Shown here one piece after another: positions 1 to 6,696 of a stretch of 13,710 nucleotides of DNA. The stretch is taken from positions 1 to 13,710 of the forward strand of contig CAKRVX010000053.1 in NCBI GenBank assembly GCA_934409175.1. The letters are read 5' to 3'. The notes beneath the pieces are model-generated. The model made no database searches. It had not been told where the DNA came from and worked only from the letters and a program-made list of their open reading frames with translations. Position 1 is the stretch's first letter. Every line of letters starts with the position of its first letter. The DNA is from an uncultured Blautia sp. GTDB taxonomy: Bacteria; Bacillota; Clostridia; Lachnospirales; Lachnospiraceae. Both the position numbers and the translations under genes were made by a program.

Positions 1-331
<331 letters not shown>

Positions 332-337
332 AGTTGT

Positions 338-366
338 ATATTATCACTTCATTCCTAGCCCGTCAA
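338..366 (-). promoter_or_regulatory. Sigma-A type promoter for metY
   Basis: Read on the minus strand, a TTGACG -35 (361-366) is followed after 17 bases by TAATAT (338-343). A shifted -10 reading, GATAAT at 340-345, would give a 15-base spacer. The mnmA stop lies only about 75 bases upstream, and I see no good terminator there, so read-through from mnmA is also possible. The spacer holds the ATTCCTAG element described separately. Confidence 0.6.
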
Positions 367-372
367 TAGGAA
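352..372. promoter_or_regulatory. Inverted repeat TTCCTA-N9-TAGGAA over the metY -35 box
   Basis: Two perfect 6-base arms, 352-357 and 367-372, flank a 9-base centre that contains the -35 hexamer (361-366). A bound repressor here would block RNA polymerase. The left arm extends to ATTCCTAG, an 8-mer that occurs elsewhere in the window only in the rrf2 promoter. From memory, the site recognised by the Rrf2-family cysteine regulator CymR has a GGAAT core. Assigning this site to the Rrf2 protein encoded at 2755-3189 is inference. Confidence 0.5.
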
Positions 373-440
373 AAAGGAAGTTTTTACCTAATAGCCATAT
401 CTTAGAATTCTATAGCTTCTAATAGTTAATAACTATATGT

Positions 441-1523
441 TTATTTAATACAGCTCTCAATCACGCCACCGCCCACAACAATATCTCCATCGTAGAGAAC
501 AACCGCCTGTCCTCTGGTGATAGCTCTCTGCGGTTTATCGAAACGTACATGCAGAATTCCATCTTCTGTCTGCCATGCCACAGCATCCTGCTCCGGATGA
601 CGGTAACGAATCTTAGCCTTCAATCTCATAGGCTCTTTCAGCGACTCACAGGAAATCAGATTCACTTTATCTGCTGTCAATTCCGTATGGAAAAGGTCCT
701 CATTACTGCCCAGAACTACCTGGTTGGTTTTCGGGGATATATCACACACATATAGTCTGGCTGCTGCCGGAATTCCCAGCCCGCGTCTCTGACCAAGTGT
801 ATAATGAATGATTCCTTTATGTTTGCCAAGAACATTACCATTCATATCTACGAAATCTCCAGGTTTGGATTTACGTCCTGTATACTGCTCGATAAACTTC
901 GCATAATCTCCGTCCGGTACAAAACAGATATCCTGACTGTCATGTTTTCTGGCATTGACAAAACCATGTTCTTCTGCAATCTCACGAACTTCTGTCTTAC
1001 GCAGTCCTCCCAGTGGCAGGGAAATATGCGCCAGCTGCTCCTGTGTGAGCATATAAAGCACATAGCTCTGATCCTTGGTATTGTCTACTGCCTTTTTTAA
1101 TAAATAACGCCCTTTTTCCTCATCATATTCTACTCGTGCGTAATGACCCGTTACAATATAATCATATTCCAACTCGCGCATTCTCTGAAACATCTTATCA
1201 AATTTCAGATAACGGTTACAGTCAATACATGGATTCGGTGTGCATCCATGTTCATAAGCATCCACAAAACGATCCATAACATCTTCTTTAAATCTCTCAG
1301 AAAAATTGAAAACATAATATTTGATTCCCATTCTGTAGCAGACACTCCTGGCATCCTCTACATCATCCAGAGAACAACAGGTCTTCTCTCTCTTGATCCC
1401 TACATCCTCATTGTGAAACAGTTTCATGGTTGCACCGACACATTCGTCGCCGGATTCTTTTGTAAGCAGAGCTGCCACTGAACTGTCCACTCCGCCGCTC
1501 ATTGCAATAATTGCTTTTTTCAT
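441..1523 (-). CDS. mnmA: tRNA-specific 2-thiouridylase MnmA
   Basis: This 360-residue protein has the family's usual length. MnmA activates U34 of Lys, Glu and Gln tRNAs with ATP and installs the 2-thio group. The PP-loop SGGVDSS is at residues 9-15. The PNPC motif gives catalytic Cys99 (with nearby Asp101 and Cys102). The partner cysteine is Cys200 in SQDICFVPDGDY, and TGHYAR lies near 125-130. A further CC pair (49-50) and Cys62 follow the PP-loop. The ATG at 1523 is preceded by AGGATGG at suitable spacing. The gene lies downstream of cysK but behind a strong terminator, so it probably has its own promoter. In many clostridia mnmA follows iscS and iscU; here neither is adjacent, so the sulfur-donor desulfurase must be encoded elsewhere. 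Confidence 0.95.
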   Translation of the reverse strand: MKKAIIAMSGGVDSSVAALLTKESGDECVGATMKLFHNEDVGIKREKTCCSLDDVEDARSVCYRMGIKYYVFNFSERFKEDVMDRFVDAYEHGCTPNPCIDCNRYLKFDKMFQRMRELEYDYIVTGHYARVEYDEEKGRYLLKKAVDNTKDQSYVLYMLTQEQLAHISLPLGGLRKTEVREIAEEHGFVNARKHDSQDICFVPDGDYAKFIEQYTGRKSKPGDFVDMNGNVLGKHKGIIHYTLGQRRGLGIPAAARLYVCDISPKTNQVVLGSNEDLFHTELTADKVNLISCESLKEPMRLKAKIRYRHPEQDAVAWQTEDGILHVRFDKPQRAITRGQAVVLYDGDIVVGGGVIESCIK

Positions 1524-1571
1524 TTTTATTCCATCCTGTCTTAAAGGTTATTGTTCATAATTACCATAGCT

Positions 1572-1580
1572 ATTCTATCA
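1572..1580 (-). promoter_or_regulatory. Possible extended -10 element for mnmA
   Basis: Between the cysK terminator and the mnmA start, the minus strand reads TGATAGAAT, an extended -10 (TG-N-TAGAAT). The -35 position falls in the terminator T-run, so there is no good -35 hexamer. mnmA needs some promoter after the terminator and this is the best candidate I see, but it is weak. Confidence 0.3.
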
Positions 1581-1589
1581 CATCTGAGT

Positions 1590-1626
1590 AATATAAAAAA
1601 AGCCCCTTTCAGGGCTTTTTTATATT
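1590..1626 (-). terminator. Intrinsic terminator after cysK, possibly bidirectional
   Basis: The near-perfect inverted repeat AATATAAAAAAAGCCC (1590-1605) / GGGCTTTTTTATATT (1612-1626) has a 6-base loop and T-runs on both sides. Read on the minus strand it follows the cysK stop by about 30 bases and is a textbook rho-independent terminator. The symmetry means it could also stop transcription on the plus strand. Confidence 0.88.
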
Positions 1627-1655
1627 ATCTTTCCCGACGATGCCGGTAATCTGTT

Positions 1656-2585
1656 TTATACAAATAATGGTGTGGAATAATAGCGGTCTCCGGAATCCGG
1701 AAGAAGAGCTACAATAGTTTTTCCTTTATTTTCCGGTCTCTTTGCAAGCTGGATTGCTGCATGAAGAGCAGCGCCTGAAGAAATACCTACCAGGATACCT
1801 TCATTTTTTGCAATGAATTTACCTGCTGCAAATGCGTCTTCATTCTGTACCGGAATAACCTCATCGTATACTTTTGTATTTAATGCTTTCGGCACAAATC
1901 CTGCACCGATTCCCTGAATCTTATGCGGGCCGCTCTTTCCCTCGGAAAGTACCGGTGAAGTTGCAGGTTCTACCGCTACTACTTTCACATCCGGATTCTG
2001 GGATTTCAGATATTCACCAACACCTGTAATTGTTCCGCCTGTACCTACACCGGCAACAAAGATATCTACCTTTCCATCTGTATCATTCCAGATCTCCGGT
2101 CCTGTTGTTTTTCTGTGGATTGCAGGGTTAGCCGGGTTTTCAAACTGTCCCGGAATAAAGCTGTTTTCATATTCCTGTGCCAGCTCATTTGCCTTTGCAA
2201 TAGCTCCATTCATACCTTTTGTTCCATCTGTAAGCACGATTTCTGCACCATATGCCTTCAGTATATTTCTTCTCTCAACGCTCATTGTCTCAGGCATGGT
2301 AAGAATTACTCTGTATCCTTTGATCGCTGCCAGAGAAGCAAGACCGATACCTGTGTTTCCAGAAGTAGGCTCAATAATCACTGCACCTGGTTTTAATAAA
2401 CCTTTTTCCTCTGCATCCTCGATCATGCTCAATGCAATACGGTCCTTAGCACTTCCGGCCGGGTTAAAGTACTCAAGCTTTACAAGTACCTTTGCTTCCA
2501 ATTCAAGTTCTTTTTCGATATTTCCAACCTCAAGAAGAGGAGTATTTCCAACAAGTTCCGCTGCATTCTTATAAATTTTTCCCAT
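1656..2585 (-). CDS. cysK: Cysteine synthase A (O-acetylserine sulfhydrylase)
   Basis: A 309-residue PLP enzyme of the beta-family, full length for CysK. It makes L-cysteine from O-acetylserine and sulfide in the cytoplasm. The PLP Schiff-base lysine is Lys47 in NPAGSAKDR. The substrate-loop motif [10 protein letters not shown], the phosphate-binding glycine loop [10 protein letters not shown] and the late GISSGAA motif are all present, and the C-terminus ends in the usual STPLFV-type tail. The ATG at 2585 has AAGGAGG eight bases upstream. The gene follows the Rrf2 regulator with a terminator between them and its own promoter. Such rrf2-cysK pairs are common in Firmicutes and point to cysteine- or Fe-S-responsive control. 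A cystathionine beta-synthase-like paralogue is unlikely at this length. Confidence 0.95.
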   Translation of the reverse strand: MGKIYKNAAELVGNTPLLEVGNIEKELELEAKVLVKLEYFNPAGSAKDRIALSMIEDAEEKGLLKPGAVIIEPTSGNTGIGLASLAAIKGYRVILTMPETMSVERRNILKAYGAEIVLTDGTKGMNGAIAKANELAQEYENSFIPGQFENPANPAIHRKTTGPEIWNDTDGKVDIFVAGVGTGGTITGVGEYLKSQNPDVKVVAVEPATSPVLSEGKSGPHKIQGIGAGFVPKALNTKVYDEVIPVQNEDAFAAGKFIAKNEGILVGISSGAALHAAIQLAKRPENKGKTIVALLPDSGDRYYSTPLFV

Positions 2586-2610
2586 GAGTTCGCCCTCCTT
2601 ATTTCATACT

Positions 2611-2640
2611 ATGTATATATGAATTATATGTTATATACAT
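2611..2640. promoter_or_regulatory. AT-rich inverted repeat at the cysK transcription start
   Basis: Perfect 9-base arms, ATGTATATA (2611-2619) and TATATACAT (2632-2640), are separated by 12 bases. The right arm touches the -10 box (2639-2644) and the predicted start site falls inside the repeat. It could be an operator or a hairpin at the 5' end of the mRNA. It does not resemble the ATTCCTAG element at rrf2 and metY. Confidence 0.4.
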
Positions 2641-2667
2641 AATATTCTAAAACATCTCAATTGTCAA
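2639..2667 (-). promoter_or_regulatory. Sigma-A promoter for cysK
   Basis: On the minus strand a perfect TTGACA -35 (2662-2667) and a TATTAT -10 (2639-2644) are separated by 17 bases, with the start predicted near 2632, giving a leader of about 45 bases. The -35 begins just after the T-run of the rrf2 terminator, so the two transcription units are packed tightly. Confidence 0.78.
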
Positions 2668-2670
2668 GAG

Positions 2671-2705
2671 AAAAAATAAAAAAGCATATCACTTCTGCAA
2701 TATGC
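2671..2705 (-). terminator. Intrinsic terminator after the Rrf2 regulator gene
   Basis: On the minus strand GCATAT (2700-2705) pairs with ATATGC (2684-2689) and is followed by a T-rich run (2671-2683). The loop is 10 bases. The stem is only six pairs, so termination may be partial, allowing some rrf2-cysK read-through. Confidence 0.65.
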
Positions 2706-2721
2706 CTCTGTATTATCATAC

Positions 2722-2737
2722 ATATGAAATTTCATAT
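2722..2737. repeat. 16-base perfect palindrome after rrf2
   Basis: ATATGAAATTTCATAT reads identically on both strands. It lies between the rrf2 stop codon and its terminator. It could be a dimer-binding site or chance symmetry in AT-rich DNA; nothing shown here decides between these. Confidence 0.35.
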
Positions 2738-2754
2738 CTGACCCCTTCTGCTGA

Positions 2755-3189
2755 TCAGATTACATAATCATTTCCCATCTGCTCATACCAGTCCTTCAGA
2801 TCCTGAAGTGTTACCTTATCCAGAACACCTTCTATCGCCTCATCCAGCATTTTCCACAGGCGAAGTGTTACACATTCCCCAGCCCGGTTACACTGGTTAG
2901 GCTCATCCTCCAGACAGGCCACCGGCTTCATGCTGCCTTCTGTCAATCTCAGTATCATTCCTGCTGTGTAAGTCTCTGGTTCTCTGGCAAGCATATAACC
3001 TCCCTGAGCACCTCTCAGACTCTTTACATATCCTGCCTTTTTCAGCGATGAGATAATCTGCTCCAGATATTTCTCAGAAATATCTTCCCTTGCAGCAATA
3101 TCTTTAATTTTTACAAGTTCTCCTGTATTATGCACAGCCAGATCAAGCATCAGCCTTAATGCATATCTTCCTTTTGTTGAAATCTGCAT
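2755..3189 (-). CDS. Rrf2-family transcriptional regulator (IscR/CymR-like, three clustered Cys)
   Basis: A 144-residue winged-helix protein of normal Rrf2 length, starting MQISTKGRYALRLMLDLA. The recognition helix region is near ISEKYLEQIISSLKKAG (37-53) and the wing is LRGAQGGYML. Cys92, Cys100 and Cys106 form a C-X7-C-X5-C cluster in the position where IscR binds its [2Fe-2S] cluster (C-X5-C-X5-C in E. coli IscR). As I recall it, the Bacillus cysteine regulator CymR lacks such a cluster. So the protein looks like an Fe-S-sensing type, yet it sits by cysK and metY, as CymR targets would. The start has AGGAGGG upstream. The gene has its own promoter with an ATTCCTAG element, suggesting autoregulation. 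I leave the symbol blank because iscR and cymR cannot be separated from sequence alone. Confidence 0.9.
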   Translation of the reverse strand: MQISTKGRYALRLMLDLAVHNTGELVKIKDIAAREDISEKYLEQIISSLKKAGYVKSLRGAQGGYMLAREPETYTAGMILRLTEGSMKPVACLEDEPNQCNRAGECVTLRLWKMLDEAIEGVLDKVTLQDLKDWYEQMGNDYVI

Positions 3190-3248
3190 ATTTTCAAAAC
3201 CCTCCTGCTTTTCAGTTTCATTGTATACTACAGCTCTTCCTGCATGTA

Positions 3249-3272
3249 TTCTGAACGACTTTTTATTCAGAA
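3249..3272. repeat. Short inverted repeat in the rrf2 leader
   Basis: TTCTGAA (3249-3255) and TTCAGAA (3266-3272) are perfect 7-base arms with a 10-base loop, within the predicted 115-base rrf2 leader. There is no T-run, so it is not a terminator. It may be an RNA hairpin or a second regulator site. Confidence 0.3.
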
Positions 3273-3311
3273 ATATACCTGAAAAGCCTATACCGTTAAT
3301 GTTGTTATTTT

Positions 3312-3341
3312 ATTATATAGTATTCCTAGTCATTTAGTCAA
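3312..3341 (-). promoter_or_regulatory. Promoter of the Rrf2 gene with internal CTAGGAAT element
   Basis: On the minus strand TTGACT (-35, 3336-3341) is followed after 18 bases by a perfect TATAAT (-10, 3312-3317). The spacer contains TGACTAGGAAT; the CTAGGAAT part (ATTCCTAG on plus, 3322-3329) is identical to the element in the metY promoter. The TGACTA hexamer is also directly repeated, once overlapping the -35. Placement inside the promoter suits autorepression by the Rrf2 product. Confidence 0.72.
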
Positions 3342-3359
3342 GATATTTTGTGTAATATC

Positions 3360-3613
3360 TCAGCTGTAAATCTCCAATTCCTTATACCCCAACTCCACAT
3401 AGACTTTTGTTTCTTTTCCAAATGCAGACTTCATGTAAATTTTATATCACAGTTTTTTCATAATTTAATTGCACAGATACCTGTGATTTTTTACGAATCT
3501 CTTCGCATCAGTGGAATCCATAGACAATTGCAGATTCAGAAGGACCAGCTGGGATCCTTACGGGCAAACTCTGCGATTACCTCATCGTCTTCTGCAATGA
3601 GAATTCTATACAT
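3360..3613 (-). pseudogene. Decayed OmpR-family response regulator gene
   Basis: Starting 3 bases after the ACT-gene stop, with GGAG 9 bases before its ATG, the frame reads MYRILIAEDDEVIAEF, a classic receiver-domain N-terminus with the acidic residues Glu8-Asp9-Asp10. It stops after 25 codons (TGA at 3536-3538). The second frame then gives QLVLLNLQLSMD (about 3551-3516), equivalent to the receiver beta-3 strand, with Asn where the phospho-acceptor Asp should be. The third frame continues GFH-stop-CEEIRKKSQVSV (3519-3472), the following helix and strand. The last stretch, 3434-3360, contains SAFGKET and ELGYKELEIYS before a TGA. This resembles the C-terminal wing of OmpR-type DNA-binding domains, usually TVxGxGYKxE. 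About 254 of an expected 680-700 bases remain. The N-terminal assignment is strong and the C-terminal one weaker. Confidence 0.7.
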
Positions 3614-3616
3614 TAT

Positions 3617-4045
3617 TTATTTCTCCAGTTCTTCTGCTGTAGTAAACACCTTGAAACCATTGTTTTTAAGAACACTCTCTGTTACAGTTATATCTTCTGA
3701 ATGAAGGATTACAACAGGCGTCAGATCCTTTCTGTGGAAAGATGTATAGATGTAATCCAGGCTTACGTTACTGTCTGCCAGAACTTTCAGCAGTTCATCC
3801 AGACCGCCTACCTGATCTTTCATATCCACCACGATAGCCTGAGTAATACGGTTCATATAACCACTCTGGTTCAAAATAACTTCCGCTTTGTCAGGATCAT
3901 TGCAGATCATACGGAAAATTGCAAATTCCGGTGCATCGAAACATGCAAAGCCATAAATATTAATATCATTGTCAGCCAGCATGCTGGTCACCCTTTTGAG
4001 ACTTCCTGCTTTATTTTCTACGAATACAATGTTCTGTTTTACCAT
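3617..4045 (-). CDS. Tandem ACT-domain protein, probable amino-acid-binding regulator
   Basis: A 142-residue cytoplasmic protein made of two ACT-like units, about 3-70 and 72-140. The first begins QNIVFVENKAGSLKRVTSML, the typical ACT strand-loop-helix in which the ligand-binding glycine of NKAGSL lies between strand and helix. ACT domains bind small ligands, usually amino acids. Similar stand-alone tandem-ACT proteins in clostridia are often next to a phenylacetate-CoA-ligase-like gene; none is present here, so the partner is unknown. GGAGGAG precedes the ATG and an own promoter is visible. Its 3' end supplies the ribosome binding site for the response-regulator remnant, suggesting that the two were once co-translated. 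The ligand cannot be read from sequence. Confidence 0.85.
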   Translation of the reverse strand: MVKQNIVFVENKAGSLKRVTSMLADNDINIYGFACFDAPEFAIFRMICNDPDKAEVILNQSGYMNRITQAIVVDMKDQVGGLDELLKVLADSNVSLDYIYTSFHRKDLTPVVILHSEDITVTESVLKNNGFKVFTTAEELEK

Positions 4046-4086
4046 TTTTCTCTCCTCCGGGAATTACTTAATAACTTTCTTTTAAT

Positions 4087-4114
4087 ATTATAACATTTTC
4101 TTCCGGAAATTCAA
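4087..4114 (-). promoter_or_regulatory. Promoter of the ACT-domain gene
   Basis: On the minus strand TTGAAT (4109-4114) and a perfect TATAAT (4087-4092) are 16 bases apart, and the -10 is extended (TG-T-TATAAT). The start is expected near 4080, giving a leader of about 35 bases. Confidence 0.65.
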
Positions 4115-4135
4115 ATCCTCCGGTGTACAGGGAAA

Positions 4136-4161
4136 CGCCGGGAGCTTATATTTTCCCGGCG
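4136..4161 (-). terminator. GC-rich hairpin terminator after nrdD
   Basis: CGCCGGGA (4136-4143) and TCCCGGCG (4154-4161) form a perfect 8-pair stem with a 10-base loop, 36 bases after the nrdD stop. On the minus strand only three T bases follow directly, so the T-run is short; on the plus strand CTTTTCATT follows. The strong stem and its position still make a terminator the best reading. Confidence 0.65.
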
Positions 4162-4196
4162 CTTTTCATTAGGTTATCCACTTTTAAGTTCTGTAT

Positions 4197-6575
4197 TTAC
4201 AGTTCTTCATCCACATATTTCTGAATATTGGACGCATTTACATATTTGGTAACATGCTCTCCGTCTGCAATGACCAGCGTTGGAGCCTGCATGATTCCAA
4301 ACTGTTTCGCAAGCTCTGGATTCTTCTCTGCATCCACAATCTCCAGTTCCTCACCTTCAAGCATCTTTTTTGCCATTTTGCAGTTCGGACAGGTACTTGT
4401 TGTAAACAGATATTTATGAGTGGCTACCGGCTCAATCTTTACGTCATCTTCTGTCACAGTCACCATACTTGTATGCACAGGACGAATCTTTTTCAGGTCT
4501 GAGTGCATTACATCATAAAGTGTACGATTCTTATATTCCTGAGCCTTTCCATCATTCCAGTTCTGTACAGGGCGGTAGTAGCCGGTAATACGGCTGTAAA
4601 CCTCGGCCTTCTTTCCACATTTTGGACAGGTAAAGTGCTCGCCGCTGATGTACCCATGTTCCCTGCATACAGAATAAGTAGGCGAAATCGTATAATACGG
4701 CAGCTTATAGTTCTCCGCGATCTTACGTACCAGCGCTGCAGCTGCCTTCCAGTCCGGAAGTTTCTCACCGATAAATGCATGGAATACAGTACCTGAAGTA
4801 TAAAGTGTCTGCAGCTCGTCCTGAATATCCAGTGCATCGAAAATATCTGTAGTGTATTCTACAGGCAGGTGTGAACTGTTTGTATAATATGGTGTATCCC
4901 CTTTGCTTCCCGCTGTGCGAATATCAGGCCAGCGTTTTCTGTCATGTTTTGCCAGACGATAGGCTGTAGATTCTGCAGGCGTTGCTTCCAGATTAAACAG
5001 TTCTCCTTCATATTCCACCTGATAATCAGACAGACGCTCTCTCATATGCAAAAGAACTTCTTTGGTAAATTTCTGCGTTGCCTCATCAGACATATCTCTG
5101 CCAAGCCAGCATGCATTCAACCCTACTTCATTCATTCCTACCAGACCGATAGTAGAAAAATGATTGGAAAAACTTCCAAGATATCTCTTGGTATACGGAT
5201 ACAACCCCTCATCCAGAAGCTTACTGATCACTTCTCTCTTAATATGAAGAGAACGTGCGGAAATATCCATCATATGATCCAGACGTCGGTAAAATTCCTC
5301 TGGTGTTTTTGACAGATATGCGATTCTCGGCATATTAATGGTGACAACTCCTACAGAACCTGTGCTCTCACCTGATCCAAAGAATCCGCCGCTCTTTTTA
5401 CGCAGTTCACGCAGATCCAGACGAAGACGACAGCACATGCTTCGGATATCGCTTGGTTTCATATCACTGTTGATATAGTTTGAAAAATACGGTGTTCCAT
5501 ATTTGGATGTCATTTCAAAAAGGAGACGGTTATTCTCTGTATCGGACCAGTCGAATTCACGTGTAATAGAATAAGTCGGAATCGGATACTGAAATCCTCT
5601 TCCATTGGCATCTCCTTCTATCATCGTCTCAATAAATGCCTTATTGATCATATCCATTTCTTTCTTGCAGTCTTTATATTTAAAATCCATATTTTTGCCG
5701 CCTACGATAGCCGGTAATTCTGCAAGATCATCTGGAACGGTCCAGTCCAGGGTAATATTGGAAAACGGAGCCTGAGTTCCCCATCTGCTCGGTGTATTCA
5801 CACCATAGATAAAGGATTCTATGCACTTCTTTACTTCCGGATAACTCAGATTATCTACCTTTACAAAAGGTGCCAGATAAGTATCAAACGAAGAAAATGC
5901 CTGTGCACCAGCCCATTCATTCTGCATGATACCAAGGAAATTTACCATCTGATTACACAGAACACTCAGATGTTTTGCAGGAGAAGAAGTAATCTTACCT
6001 TCAATTCCTCCAAGTCCTTCCTGAATCAGCTGTTTCAAAGACCATCCTGCACAATACCCTGTCAGCATGGAAAGATCATGGATATGAATATCTGCGTTTC
6101 TATGTGCCTCCGCAATCTCATTATCATAAATCTCAGATAACCAATAGTTGGCAGTTACAGCACCTGAATTACTCAGAATCAGTCCTCCCACCGAATAGGT
6201 TACTGTGGAATTTTCTTTTACACGCCAGTCTTCTACTTTCACATAACTGTTTACAATTTCTTTATAGTCCAAGATGGTAGATTTCATATTGCGGACTTTT
6301 TCTCTCTGTTTACGGTAAAGGATGTATGCCTTTGCAACATCGGAATATCCAGCCTGAATCAGCACATTCTCTACACTGTCCTGGATTTCTTCTACAGTGA
6401 TCTTATTATCTTTGATCTTATTCTGAAAATCAGATGTTACACGCAATCCCAGAAGGTCGATCATATCATTACTGTAATTTTTATCCTTTGCATCAAATGC
6501 CTTATGGATAGCTGCGGTAATTTTACTCAGTTTAAACTCATCCAGTTCGCCATCTCTTTTTACAACCTGAAACAT
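4197..6575 (-). CDS. nrdD: Anaerobic (class III) ribonucleoside-triphosphate reductase with fused C-terminal redoxin domain
   Basis: This glycyl-radical enzyme makes dNTPs without oxygen. From Met at 6575 it has 792 residues: an N-terminal ATP-cone (about 1-95, MFQVVKRDGELDEF), the catalytic barrel with SMCCRLRLDL (Cys381-Cys382), a zinc-type segment with C-x12-C-x2-C (637, 650, 653) and the glycyl-radical motif SRITGYYRP (Gly665). Beyond about residue 720 is an extra domain of roughly 70 residues, with LFTTSTCPNCKMAK (CPNC 729-732) and a QAPTLV cis-proline motif, a thioredoxin/glutaredoxin-like fold that could reduce the active-site disulfide. An upstream in-frame ATG at 6590 adds MGALI, but MFQVV matches the family start and has GGGGG in Shine-Dalgarno position. 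The activase gene nrdG is not adjacent. Regulation is probably by NrdR (see 6705-6752). Confidence 0.95.
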   Translation of the reverse strand: MFQVVKRDGELDEFKLSKITAAIHKAFDAKDKNYSNDMIDLLGLRVTSDFQNKIKDNKITVEEIQDSVENVLIQAGYSDVAKAYILYRKQREKVRNMKSTILDYKEIVNSYVKVEDWRVKENSTVTYSVGGLILSNSGAVTANYWLSEIYDNEIAEAHRNADIHIHDLSMLTGYCAGWSLKQLIQEGLGGIEGKITSSPAKHLSVLCNQMVNFLGIMQNEWAGAQAFSSFDTYLAPFVKVDNLSYPEVKKCIESFIYGVNTPSRWGTQAPFSNITLDWTVPDDLAELPAIVGGKNMDFKYKDCKKEMDMINKAFIETMIEGDANGRGFQYPIPTYSITREFDWSDTENNRLLFEMTSKYGTPYFSNYINSDMKPSDIRSMCCRLRLDLRELRKKSGGFFGSGESTGSVGVVTINMPRIAYLSKTPEEFYRRLDHMMDISARSLHIKREVISKLLDEGLYPYTKRYLGSFSNHFSTIGLVGMNEVGLNACWLGRDMSDEATQKFTKEVLLHMRERLSDYQVEYEGELFNLEATPAESTAYRLAKHDRKRWPDIRTAGSKGDTPYYTNSSHLPVEYTTDIFDALDIQDELQTLYTSGTVFHAFIGEKLPDWKAAAALVRKIAENYKLPYYTISPTYSVCREHGYISGEHFTCPKCGKKAEVYSRITGYYRPVQNWNDGKAQEYKNRTLYDVMHSDLKKIRPVHTSMVTVTEDDVKIEPVATHKYLFTTSTCPNCKMAKKMLEGEELEIVDAEKNPELAKQFGIMQAPTLVIADGEHVTKYVNASNIQKYVDEEL

Positions 6576-6666
6576 AATTAATGCCCCCATCTTCTCTTGT
6601 TTACACCAGACTCATATCCCGTTGAGCCTACTGTTTTTTTTTCGTTTTTTCAAACGCTGTAGGTCT

Positions 6667-6695
6667 ATTGTAACAGAGTCTTTCTCTCTCGTCAA
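6667..6695 (-). promoter_or_regulatory. Sigma-A promoter for nrdD
   Basis: On the minus strand TTGACG (6690-6695) and TACAAT (6667-6672) are exactly 17 bases apart, with an extended -10 TG dinucleotide. The start is expected near 6660, giving a leader of about 85 bases. The leader begins with a possible stem (CCTAC pairing with GTAGG, enclosing CGTTT/AAACG), perhaps a 5' protective structure. Confidence 0.78.
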
Positions 6696-6696
6696 C

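Noticed and set aside
421..436. Palindrome ATAGTTA-A-TAACTAT after mnmA as a terminator
   Set aside because: There is no room for a loop and no T-run follows, so it cannot be a normal intrinsic terminator. It is likely AT-rich chance symmetry.
3348..3704. Plus-strand reading frame of 118 codons over the rrf2-ACT gap
   Set aside because: It is antisense to the response-regulator remnant and the ACT gene, has no good ribosome binding site, and has no recognisable motif. The minus-strand receiver-domain pieces explain the region better.
6576..6590. Upstream nrdD start adding MGALI
   Set aside because: No good Shine-Dalgarno precedes 6590, whereas GGGGG precedes the ATG at 6575 and MFQVVKRDGE is the normal family start. 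It cannot be fully excluded.
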